DNA of 64,000 nt from Oryzias latipes (lineage: Eukaryota; Chordata; Actinopteri; Beloniformes; Adrianichthyidae), in the NCBI RefSeq assembly GCF_002234675.1, contig NC_019876.2:14692829-14756828 (forward strand), read 5' to 3'. Positions 13,301-26,000 of this stretch are shown here, piece by piece (position 1 is the stretch's first letter; the number at the start of each line of letters is the position of its first letter). The translations under genes were made by a program, and so were the position numbers. Below the pieces are notes generated by a model. The model saw only the letters and a program-made list of their open reading frames with translations, made no database searches and had not been told where the DNA came from.

Positions 13301-16300
13301 TTTTGATGCTTTTCTGCATTTTTGTTTGATCTGGAACAAAAGAAGCTGAAAAATCAAAAAGAAAATGTTGCTTTCTAAAAGCTCCAGTAGTTTTAAATGG
13401 TTGAACTTTTGATGCAACCTCAACTGGAAATAGAAAATCCACACCTTTTCCAAAGGTGTCTTTGTTTTTGTGGGAGCGTCATCCCTCCTACAGGTTCAGT
13501 CGATTTAAATTCAACCAGAGGCTGTCAGTCATCAGCAGCATCCATGAACAGGAAGTCACAGATCAGCCCAAATGTGGGAACAGTTTTTGGTTTATTACTG
13601 TTCACCCTGGCACTTCATCTTTTTTTAATTTTTTTAAAACTTTTTACTAATTAAAAAACTTGAATACCAAACTCAATCTTGATTTAGAAGATGTCACATA
13701 CTTTTGTCAAATCCTTTCACCAGTTTTTGATTTAAATGTCTGATTTTTAGCCTTTTCTGTTCATTTTTTATGTAATTTTAATACTAAAAGATCCACATTT
13801 GATCAGTTTATATCACTACTTATATCAAATATTTTTTCCTGGATGGAAATGTGTAAAGTTATTAATTAAATCAAATATTGAATTGGAAGTTTGTGAATCT
13901 AAAAGAATTAAAAGGTTTTTGTGAATTAGATGCAAATAGACTCCTAAAAACAACATTGTGGGTGGATTCTTCTTTAACTTTGGGTTTATTTTCTGGAGTG
14001 TCTCTTCTGATGACTTTGTCAGAGCTTAGCAGTGAACAGAGAGCAGCAGAACTACAGATTTCAGGACTTTTTGTTCACGCTAGCATGTCAGAATGTTTTA
14101 CAGAAGGAGGACACGTTCACGTGGCGGCGCAGAGCGGTTTGACTTCATTCTTTTTCACGGTTCTTCTTGTATTCATTCTTTTCCCCACGATCATCAGTTT
14201 TCCTGCTCCACCTTCTTATGCACAGTTGAAGAAGCATCTTGTCTTCAGGCTGCTGTTGAGTCTTTGGTAGTGTTGAGGAGTCAGAGTTAAAATGATGTCG
14301 CCGTGACGACCCGAAGGAGTTTTTCTTGAACGATGACAGAAAAGCGTCAGGAATTGATCACGGCTCGTTGGGTCTCTTTCTCTTTGGATGCAGCGCCCGA
14401 TGGAAAGGAGGTGGAGGCCCTGACTGGAGGAGATGAAGTGGAGGCGGAGCAGGGTCAGCGCTCCACCCCCCGTACCCGCTGCGAGGCGGACTGCAGCTGC
14501 ATTTGCCACCTGCAGAGGCCCGGCATGATGCTGATGTGGGTGCCTGTGGTTGGGGAGGAGGAGGAGGAGGATGAAGGCTGCAGAGTGAAGGACGCCAAGG
14601 AGAAGCAGGCGGGTGGGGTCAGGGAAGAAAAGCAGACGGACAGGGAGGTGGAGTGCAGGACTTCTGAGGTCGACGGGGGTGTGAAGCAGGAGAAAGCTCA
14701 ATTCCAGCGCTCTTTAAACGCTTTGCTCGCCGAGGCCCCCAGAAGGCAGTCAGACTCGGGTTCCCCCGCAGTTCATCCGGATCCTCCTCCACCGGAGCCC
14801 GCCGAAGTGGAAGAAGATGATATTTATGAGTTCACGCTCCCCGTGTTCCACCCCGCCCCCAAAAAGCCAGAGAAACTCATCGTCCCGGACATAAAAGTGC
14901 GCACGGCGGTTCGCCAGAACAGACTGCCTTGCAGCACCTTGAGGGACGCAGCCGACGCCGAGAACCCGGACGTTCCGCCTGACATCCCCCCCAGGATCCC
15001 CATCCCATTGCCACCCATCCCCGCCGTGGCAATCGACAGATGTAACTCCCTCACCAACATCCCTGGCGCCACAGGGCTGAGCCCACAGCGGGGCGCCGCC
15101 CTGGCTGGGAGTAACACCCTGCAGCCCGTCAGAGCAGCCCCTCCGCCTCCCAGGACAGACGACAGGCGGCACAGCTCCGCCTCACTACCCCCCCACTCAC
15201 TGAACAAAGGTTAGTCCTTTTTTTAAAATCCACTAGTTGAGGTTACTTGATCAAAAAATCTCACGATTCTTTATTGTCATCGACAGAAGAGGAGAACAAA
15301 GGGAACGAGGAAGCAGAGCTGTGAGTTCTCACTAACTTCTTCTTCAGTTTTTATTTTACCAAGAATCAGTAAATCCCTCACTGTGTGCCTCATTATAAAC
15401 ACTCTGAATTATTGACATATTGATCCATCCTTCCTGGTTTAGGCCTGTGACCAGAAGAGACTCCATCAAAAAGAAGATTTCCTCCCTCTGGGAGTCCCGC
15501 CTCCAACACGGTGAGGACAAACAACGTCTCCATCTGGACATTTACAGTCAATCATTAATTTAAAGTCCCACTTCAATCATCTTTTGATCTCATGTAAAAG
15601 CTCAAATGAAAATGTTTTTTTGGGTGTTTTTATCGTGTTCTTAGAAAGAAAACTGATCTTAAAATTGCATGTCTGAGTTTTTCTTATCTCATATCGTCTT
15701 GAATCAGGAGCAGACGAAAAAAATGCAGTTTGAAAAAATATTTGTGACGTAAAAAATTGGTAGAGTTGCTCTGCTCCAACTCAAAGGTAAATTTCTGATG
15801 AAATACTCCTGCTAATCTGCAGAAACTATGTCAAAGAAAACCATACAGCTTTTTATATTGGGCTAAAAATGGCATAAACGTAATAAAAAGACCACTGGCA
15901 ATGCTTTTAGAATAGATCAAAAGATGATTGGAGTGGGACTTAACCCTTGTGCTATCCTAGGCACTTTAACATTGGGAGTTGGGTCATCTAGACCCACTAG
16001 ACAGTGCTCTGAACCTTTTTTCTTCAATGATTTGTGATCTTCACTGGTGTCCATGGATTAAATGAAATCTTTCCACCTTTATCCACCTTTGTCATGGTAG
16101 GGAGAACATATCAATGTAAGGGTGGGGTCATCTAAGATAGCACAAGGGTTAAACATATGGAATCTATATGTTATTTTGGACCTTATATCAGTCAGCAGTT
16201 ATTATTATTTTATTATTTGACCCAAATTTCATACTACAATAAGATTAGAAGGAGCAGACGGAAGGCCCACTTTTCAAATCTGCTTCCTTTTTCGTATTTT

Positions 16301-19300
16301 AACGTAAATTACTCAATATTTACTTATGTTTCTATAGTCGTTAGTCTAAGCACGCATCAGCGTCTTAATGTTAGCCTGGCAGAGAAATGCATTCTGGGAA
16401 TGCTCTGCAGCCTGGTGTGTGAATCCAGACGGAGCTGCAAGTTAGACGAACACCCAAATCATTTCTCACCTAAATGGAAACACGATTTACAAAACCAAAA
16501 GGTCCAAACATGAAAACTAGAGAACCACAGGAGAACCAAAGATGTGATGCTGCTGTAAAAACAGGCCTCATAGACACACACACAAAGAAACTGCCAACAC
16601 TGTAAGAAAAATGGTCTTTATTACCAAGAACTCCTCTTGTAAGAAATAACTTGTAGTCGCTAAGACATGTTTCCTCAAACTTCCTCAAGATTATTTTGCT
16701 TCATCTTGATTAGATTGGTTTTCTAGCCAGAAAAAAAGAGTCTTTTGTTCTTTCTGAAGATTCAGTTTTTGCAGTGCACTAGCAAACCCGAGGACTAGCT
16801 AACCCAGACCCGGTGGGATCAGGAGAAAAACTGAAGCAAAAGCTAATAGATACTTGTTGAAAACAAATGCAGTAAACAAACGGAGAAAACTCAGACGGAC
16901 ATTCCTACAGGCTGAAAGCTGCAGACCTGATTTTTATCTTTTATAGGGGAGAAACTGGAATTAGCACTTTACTAGATTACCTGAATTCCTCCAATTTTGG
17001 AGTAAAATGCGGGTTTTTCTGTCACCTTTCCCTTCAGAGCCTCTGTACCAGACGTACCGCGCCTCCGTCATCACTAAGGAGATCCGTCGGCAGACCGTGT
17101 GCCGGAACATCAGCAAAACCAGCGCCGACTACGACTGGGCCGCCCGCCCCAGCTCCAACGGAGGGGGACCCCGAAGCAGCCCCATCCCCGCAGACAAGAG
17201 CACGCTGTGGCAGGATCTCCCCCAGGTTCGGGAGAGCGGCGTGCTGGAGACGCTCACGCCTGAACAGTGCAAGTACCAGGAGGTGAGGAGGAGGAACCAG
17301 ATAGCACAAGGGTTATAGAACATAGATGTCCATTCTGGCTCTTAGACTACGGCTGGAATTCATGTGGAGTTTATCCAGCTGAGCTCTCCGCATCAGTCAG
17401 CCTTTTTCAAGGAAGGGAAGTGGCTCCTCCTGAACGTTTTCTCCTTCACAGAGCATGTTTGAAGTCCTGACCTCAGAGACCTCCTACCTGCGATCCCTGC
17501 ACGTTCTGACTGAGCACTTCCTGGAGAACCGAGAGCTGGGGGAGGCGCTGATCATCAGGGACACCAAAACGCTCTTCTCCAACATCCTGCGGGTGCGCGA
17601 GGTCAGCGAGAGGTGAGGAATTCACTTTAAAGTCCTACTCCCATCATATTTTGATCTATTGTAAAAGCGTTTCCAGCAGTCTTTTCATTCAAATTGTGAC
17701 TATATAAAAAAAACCTGTTTCTGGAAATACTCAGAAATTCAATTCTAGGCTTACTTTTCTGTATACAAGTCCTCCATAATCAGAAAAATGCTACAAGAAC
17801 ACGTTGAAAGCACCCAAAAACACAATTTTCATCAAAGTGGGCCTTTAATGGCAACATTACGGCGTCTTGCTGCTTCTGGAGACTCTCTCTGCTCGATGCT
17901 GCAGGTTCCTAAAGGACCTGGAGGACCGCGTGTTTCAGGACATCGTCTTCCCTGACATTTGTGACATCATCCACTACCACTCTCAGCACAACTTCCCTGC
18001 CTACATCGACTACGTGCGCAACCAGATTTATCAGGAGAAGACGTACGCCGTGCTCATGTAAGCAACGCCTCCCATGCAGAAACCACTGGAAGCAGGTCAG
18101 ACTGCAAGGAAGGCAGCAGCTTCCCACCAGCCGGCCGACTGAGATCTCTGTGTGTTGTGATCTCTGTGTGTTGTGATCTCTGTGTGTTGTCATCTCTGTG
18201 TGTTGTGATCTCTGTGTGTTGTGATCTCTGTGTGTTGTCATCTCTGTGTGTTGTCATCTCTGTGTGTTGTGATCTCTGTGTGTTGTCATCTCTGTGTGTT
18301 GTCATCTCTGTGTGTTGTGATCTCTGCGTTCTGTGATCTCTGTGTTTTGTGATCTCTGTGTGTTGTGTGTTGTGATCTCTGTGTGTTGTGATCTCTGTGT
18401 GTTGTGATCTCTGCGTGCTGTGATCTCTACGTGTTGTCATCTCTGTGTGTTGTCATCTCTGTGTGTTGTGATCTCTGTGTGTTGTGTGTTGTGATCTCTG
18501 TGTGTTGTGTGTTGTGATCTCTGTGTGTTGTGATCTCTGTGTGTTGTGATCTCTGCGTGCTGTGATCTCTGTGTGTTGTGATCTCTGTGTGTTGTGATCT
18601 CTGTGTGTTGTGATCTCTGTGTGTTTTGATCTCTGTGTGTGTTGTGATCTCTGTGTGTGTTGTGATCTCTGTGTGTGTTGTGATCTCTGTGTGTTGTGAT
18701 CTCTGTGTGTTGAGATCTCTGTGTGTGTTGTGATCTCTGTGTGTTGAGATCTCTGTGTGTGTTGTGATCTCTGTGTGTTGTGATCTCTGTGTGTTGTGAT
18801 CTCTGTGTGTTGTGATCTCTGTGTGTTGTCATCTCTGTGTGTTGTGATCTCTGTGTGTGTTGTGATCTCTGTGTGTTGTGATCTCTGTGTGTTGTGATCT
18901 CTGTGTGTGTTGTGATCTCTGTGTGTTGTGATCTCTGTGTGTTGTGATCTCTATGTGTTGTGATCTCTGTGTGTTGTCATCTCTGTGTGTTGTCATCTCT
19001 GTGTGTTGTGATCTCTGTGCGTTGTCATCTCTGTGTGTTGTGATCTCTGTGTGTTGTCATCTCTGTGTGTTGTGATCTCTGCGTGCTGTGATCTCTGTGT
19101 GTTGTGATCTCTGTGTGTTGTGATCTCTGTGTGTTTTGATCTCTGTGTGTGTTGTGATCTCTGTGTGTGTTGTGATCTCTGTGTGTGTTGTGATCTCTGT
19201 GTGTTGTGATCTCTGTGTGTTGAGATCTCTGTGTGTGTTGTGATCTCTGTGTGTTGTGATCTCTGTGTGTTGTGATCTCTGTGTGTTGTGATCTCTGTGT

Positions 19301-22300
19301 GTTGTGATCTCTGTGTGTTGTCATCTCTGTGTGTTGTGATCTCTGCGTGCTGTGATCTCTGTGTGTTGTCATCTCTGTGTGTTGTGATCTCTGTGTGTTG
19401 TGATCTCTGCGTGCTGTGATCTCTGTGTGTTGTGATCTCTGTGTGTTGTGATCTCTGTGTGTTGTGATCTCTGTGTGTTTTGATCTCTGTGTGTGTTGTG
19501 ATCTCTGTGTGTGTTGTGATCTCTGTGTGTGTTGTGATCTCTGTGTGTTGTGATCTCTGTGTGTTGAGATCTCTGTGTGTGTTGTGATCTCTGTGTGTTG
19601 TGATCTCTGTGTGTTGTGATCTCTGTGTGTTGTGATCTCTGTGTGTTGTGATCTCTGTGTGTTGTGATCTCTGTGTGTTGTGATCTCTGTGTGTTGTGAT
19701 CTCTGTGTGTTGTGATCTCTGCGTGCTGTGATCTTTGTGTGTTGTCATCTCTGTGTGTTGTGATCTCTGTGTGTTGTCATCTCTGTGTGTTGTGATCTCT
19801 GTGTGTTGTGATCTCTGTGTGTTGTGATCTCTGTGTGTTGTGATCTCTGCGTGCTGTGATCTCTGCGTGCTGTGATCTCTGTGTGTTGTGATCTCTGTGT
19901 GTTGTGATCTCTGTGTGTTGTGATCTCTGTGTGTTGTGATATCTGTGTGTTGTGATCTCTGTGTGTTGTGATCTCTGTGTGTTGTCATCTCTGTGTGTTG
20001 TGATCTCTGCGTGCTGTGATCTCTGTGTGTTGTGATCTCTGTGTGTTCTGTGTTGTGATCTCTGTGTTGTGATCTCTGTGTGTTGTGATCTCTGTGTGTT
20101 GTCATCTCTGTGTGTTGTGATCTCTGCGTGCTGTGATCTCTGTGTGTTGTGATCTCTGTGTGTTCTGTGTTGTGATCTCTGTGTTGTGATCTCTGTGTGT
20201 TGTGATCTCTGTGTGTTGTGATCTGTGTGTGTTGTGATCTCTGTGTGTTGTGATCTATGTGTGTTGTGATCTGTATGTGTTGTGATCTCTGTGTATTGTG
20301 ATCTTTGTGTGTTGTCATCTCTGTGTGTTGTGATCTCTGTGTGTTGTCATCTCTGTGTGTTGTGATCTCTGTGTGTTGTGATCTTTGTGTGTTGTCATCT
20401 CTGTGTGTTGTGATCTCTGTGTGTTGTCATCTCTGTGTGTTGTGATCTCTGTGTGTTGTGATCTCTGTGTGTTGTGATCTCTGTGTGTTGTCATCTCTGT
20501 GTGTTGTGATCTCTGCGTGCTGTGATCTCTGTGTGTTGTGATCTCTGTGTGTTCTGTGTTGTGATCTCTGTGTTGTGATCTCTGTGTGTTGTGATCTCTG
20601 TGTGTTGTGATCTGTGTGTGTTGTGATCTCTGTGTGTTGTGATCTATGTGTGTTGTGATCTGTATGTGTTGTGATCTCTGTGTATTGTGATTTCTGTGTG
20701 TTGTGATCTCTGTGTGTGTTTTGATCTCTGTGTGTTTTGATCTCTGTGTGTGTTGTGATCTTGGTGTGTGTTGTGATCTCTGTGTGTGTTTTGATCTCTG
20801 TGTGTTGTGATCTCTGTGTGTTTTGATCTCTGTGTGTTGTGATCTCTTTGTGTTGTGATCTCTGTGTGTTGTGATCTCTGTGTGTTGTCATCTCTGTGTG
20901 TTGTCATCTCTGTGTGTTGTGATCTCTGTGTGTTGTGATCTCTGTGTGTTGTGATCTCTGCGTGCTGTGATCTCTGCGTGTTGTGATCTCTGTGTGTTGT
21001 GATCTCTGTGTGTTGTGATCTCTGTGTGTTTTGATCTCTGTGTGTGTTGTGATCTCTGTGTGTGTTGTGATCTCTGTGTGTTGTGATCTCTGTGTGTTGT
21101 GATCTCTGTGTGTTGTGATCTCTGTGTGTTGTGATCTCTGTGTGCTGTGATCTCTGTGTGCTGTGATCTCTGTGTGTTGTGATCTCTGTGTGTGTTGTGA
21201 TCTCTGTGTGTTGTGATCTCTGCAGGAAGACCAACGCTCAGTTTGCAGCGGTCATAGCTCGCCTGCAGGAATCGCCGCAGTGCCAGCGCCTGCCCTTCGT
21301 GTCCTTCTTGCTGCTGCCTTTCCAGCGAATAACCCGCATCAAAATGCTCATCGAGGTGACCTGGTTTACTCTTCAAATAAAATAAGGAAAATCTCAAAGA
21401 CATCTTGACTTTATCCTAATTCATAGAAATAATCCTGTGAAATGAGTTTCTTTTTCCAATCTGAACCAAAACAGCAGCTCATCACTGCTCCTCTCCTTTC
21501 TTTTGTTCTCTAACATGAACCTGAGGAACCCGTTCTGCCGCTCCTTGTTTCCACATTTAAATGTGTCAGAGCAGAGAACAGTGGCTTCTTTCCAAAAAAA
21601 CTGGGAAGCTGTCAGAGCTCCAGCTTCCTACTTTTAAAGTTCAGATTATCAAACATAAGCAAACCCATCATTGATTGAAAATTATTTTATTCTCCAAATT
21701 AAGAAAAAAATATATTGTCTTGTTTTACAGCGTTACAGGATGTATATAATAACTGCATGTCCATAATCACTGAATGTACATAATCATACGTTCACTGCAA
21801 AAACAGGTCTTCTCAAAATAACTCAAATATTCTCAAACTTTGAAAAATGTCTTCAAAAATAAAAAAAATTGCCAATGGAGTGAGGAACAGTGGTTTTACC
21901 AAGAATTCAAAACATTCTGCTCACTTACGACACGTTTTCTTAAACTAAGAGTTTTTTAAAAGTTTGAAAAACTTTCAAAATAAGAGTATTTTGAATAAAA
22001 AATAAGACAATTCTTCCTAAAATAAGGGTCTTTTTTACTTTCTTAACCCATAAGAAGCCATGATGACATCAGTGTAACAGAAAAATATCAGAAATGGATT
22101 CCGTGGTCCACTTAGTTTGTGGTAAAATACACATTTTATTTTGAAGAAAAAAATGGGCCTGGGTTCTTATGGGTGAAGATTCCTTTTTTGCAGTTTAAAT
22201 CTACATTTTTACAATTTGAAATACATTTTTTAAGTTAAACACATAAGGCTGCTTTGAAATATCCTCAATAAACAACCTGAATGACTGAGATGCAGCTTTT

Positions 22301-23004
22301 CTGAAATGCTTTGCATTCCTATCTGCTAGCAAACACGTCAGCCCTTAACCTTCTGACCTTTTCAAGAATTGGATTTAAAAAAATGTGTTGCTGAAGGACA
22401 AATGTGATGTTCTTTTGCCGTAGAACATCCTGAAGAGGACGAAAGAGGGGACAAAGGAGGAGCAGTCGGCCTCCAAGGCTCTGGAGTCTGTCTCCAAGGT
22501 AAACGCGCCTCCCTTTTCCTCGCATCTCTTCACGCCACTCCAGCAGCTCGACATACATGTAAATCCCCTAAAACGACACATTTTTTTGTCACGCAGATCA
22601 TCAGCGAGTGCAACACCGAGGTGGGAAAAATGAGGCAGATGGAGGAGCTGATTGAAGTTTCCAAAACACTTGAGTTCGATAAGCTAAAGGTCTGCCTTTT
22701 AAAAAAATAAAAAATAAATAGATGACTACATCACATCTATTTATTTATTTACTTTAAAGATGTGAACTCTGTCGCCAGGCGGTCCCGATCATCTCCCAGA
22801 ACCGATATCTGGAGAAGAGAGGAGATCTCCAGGAAATGTCCAAAGGAGCAACGCTCTTCAACGTGCGGGGAAAGTTCAGCCCCGTCCATTTCTTCCTCTT
22901 CAACGATCTGCTGGTGATCGCCGTCAAGAAAGGGTGAGACGCCGCCAAAAACGCCTTTCTTTGACTTTAAGAAATGCTGATACTTTCAATAAATAATAGG
23001 TTAT

Positions 23005-23051
<47 letters not shown>

Positions 23052-26000
23052 GCCCTTGTGCTATCTTGTGGGGTCAAAATGACCCCACCCTTACATTGAC
23101 GTGTTCTCCCTACCATGACAAAGGTGGATAAAGGTGGAGAGGATTTCATGTAATCCATGGACACCAGTGAAGATCACAAATCATTGAAGAAAAAAGGTTC
23201 AGAGCACTGTCTAGTGGGTCTAGATGACCCAACTCCCAATGGTAAAGTGCCTAGGATAGCACAGGGGTTACAATCTCTTCAGAATATTTCTGGCAGAGGC
23301 CGGTTTGCCGTTGCAGCACCACTTCCTGTTTTCAGTACTGAAGAGCAGCACCGGCTCATTATTACCCGATTTGCTTTCGAGCCGCAGAAGAGTCGCTTGG
23401 CATCATCATCATCATCAGCGGGTCCGGACGGCTGTCAGCCCGCCCCCCCCTTCAGCCTAAGATCACCCAAAAACTGACAAAAGTAATGATAAATAAATCT
23501 AAAAATGGAAAAAAAAAGTCAGCTTCTTTTTTCTTTTATAAACAGTTTGTCCACAAATAAATGATGTTGAAGCCCCTTTAGCTCCTCCCCTCACAGAGAA
23601 ACGAACGCCGTGAACGCACACACGGAAAGCTGTCCTTGCTGCTTTGAGGTTTCATTCTACATAGGTAGAAAAATAATAGTAATAAGTTTTAGGGAACTCC
23701 TGTTGCAGTGAATGGATTTTATAAAATCCTCTGAGCTCCCTTTGAGAGGAAAGAATAGGCCTTAAAACTGAGAACCAAACGGCTCAAACTTCCTCAAACG
23801 CAACGAGAAGTGTGTGTGTTTTAAGGGAAATGCTAGAATCTCTTTATGTACTTTCAAATTCAAATTAACTTCATTTCTAGAGCACCTTTCATGTGAAAAG
23901 AACAGCTCATGGTGCTGTAAATAAAAACAAACAAACAACAATCCCCACATGCCAGAAAATAATCAAATAAGCCCCTCAGAATAAAATACACTAAAGCAAA
24001 CGTTTTATTTGTCTTTTTTTTTTTGTGCAAACGCTTGATATTTTTGTGTTTTGTAGCTCGGAGCGCTTCGTGGTCATCGACCACGCGCACCGCTCCCTGG
24101 TGCAGGCGCAGATCATGGAGGAAGGGGGCAGCAGCGGGCTTCCCTTTGAGAACTGCTTCGTCCTGACGCTGCTGGAAAACCACCAGGGACGCATGAATGA
24201 GCGCCTCATCAAAGCCCCCTCCCAGTCAGTATCCTCACAGGACCACCTGCAACATTTTTTAGCAACACAAAGCAAACACTGCTGCAGGGGAAACTTTGGG
24301 GAAATTGAACATGCCATTTCTAGGTCCTTGAAAAGTTTGTGAAATTTAAATCTGCTGTAAAGTTTTGGAAAAGTCATGAAATGTTAATATTTTGGATGCA
24401 AAAAACATTTAAAAAAATGACACGAGACTTTAAATTGTGGCAAAAGTTCGACCTCACGCTATGGATGATGGGAGTTTACGTCGCCGCAGAGCGGGTCATC
24501 AGTTCAGCACGTGGCGTTTTCAGCTTGCTATCGTGAAATGCTTCAAAAGGCCGGGAAATGTAGCTTTAATTACCATCGAGTGGCTTTCCAAGGAGAGGTT
24601 TCAACTGTGGCTACTGAAAAACACTAAAGCGTGACAAATGCAGTCTTTACTCCAAGTCCTTCCACATCAGCAGCATGAGAGAAGCGGTTCTGGTGAGCTT
24701 CATGAGAGGGAGGAAGCAGCAATGACTGCTGAAAGCTGCAGAAGTCATGATGGCGTAACTGTGAAAGCTTATTGCATTCAATTTAAAAAATAAAGTGGTT
24801 CAAATAGTCCAAAGACAGAAGTAGTCCAAAGTCCAAACAGGCTGGGCGATGACGTCATCTGTTCATGAAAACTACAAGATGAAGAAGCTGCAAAGCCACA
24901 AAGTGTGGCTCCGTGTCTCAGACATGATGTTTTCTGTTCTTCCTGCTGACTTTATCCACCAACACCACAGAGAAAAACCTTGGAAGGGTTAAATATTGAC
25001 CAACATGAAGTGTTTGTTTATTTCTGTGGTGTTGTGAGTCGATCCTGACGACAATATCGGGCACAAAGCAGCAAAGTCTGTGTGTGACCTGCTGGACGCT
25101 CACATTGTGGGTGTGGTCAACTTTGAGGTCATTTTTTCTCACTTGAATTGTTTTTTTAGCGAGGAGATAAGTGATGTCATTCCTGGAACTTCAGAAGAAC
25201 CATATTCTGTGTTTCTGTGGAGATTATTTCAACAATAATGACAACTTGGAATGTTTTGTGATCATTTATGGCGAGTTTCAGACAAACTGCGGCTGGAGCT
25301 CGTTTTCAGTTCTGGTCAATGGAACCAAATCCAAGGTTTTTCTCTGTGGTGTTGGTGGATAAAGTCAGCGGGAAGAATAAAACCCATCATGTCTGAGACA
25401 CTTTGTGGCTTTCTACTTTTAATTGCAGCTCATCTCATAGTTTTCATGAGCAGATAGTTTTTAGTTCTTTGTTTTTGTAGTTCACTGATTGTTGAGTGTC
25501 AGGACAAAACATCTCCCACATTTAAAAAAAAAAGTAGTTTTATGGATAAAAATCATAAATTTAGAGTTGATTGACTCACTGTGTTGTGAATACTGGTGTT
25601 ATGTTTTAGCCGAGATAATGACTTTTTTTAAGATGACTAATGGTTATTTCTCTTGTCCTCTGCATGAAGTCACAAAAGTCACCAGCATTAAAAAAAACAT
25701 CTTTATAATCGTGAAAACATTTCTGTCAGAATGAAGATGAGTGCTAATAATGTATAAAACAATAACTATCATGAAAATCTAAATCTTTTTTTAACAAAAA
25801 ATCCGTTTTTCCAAAGGTTTTTTGTCCCGACTCTCGAAAAATATTAGAATGAAAATTGCAAAAAAAAAAAAAATAGAACGTGCTTTTTATTTATTTTTAT
25901 TGACTGCAGTAAACCCTGCCGTTTTTAGCCAAAATCCTGTATTGATTTCTAGGACATAGTCTCTGCAGAGCAGCAGTTGATTAGAGATTCCCCTCTGCGT

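Noticed and set aside
14216-15207. Overlapping minus-strand frames of 127-161 aa
   Set aside because: They are shadows of the GC-rich arhgef15 exon 14394-15209, whose plus-strand frame matches the family and splices in phase.
18993-20318. CRISPR-like array
   Set aside because: Units are contiguous 16-bp tandem copies without unique spacers, in a vertebrate intron; it is a minisatellite.
18054-21403. Long minus-strand open frames (up to 441 aa) of [16 protein letters not shown]-like repeats
   Set aside because: They are produced by the 16-bp minisatellite, whose three-unit cycle happens to contain no stop. They lie antisense in an arhgef15 intron with no splice or start support.
23157-23477. 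Open frame beginning [13 protein letters not shown], also seen near 56 kb
   Set aside because: It lies inside the piggyBac-like MITE copies, so its recurrence reflects the repeat and not a gene family.
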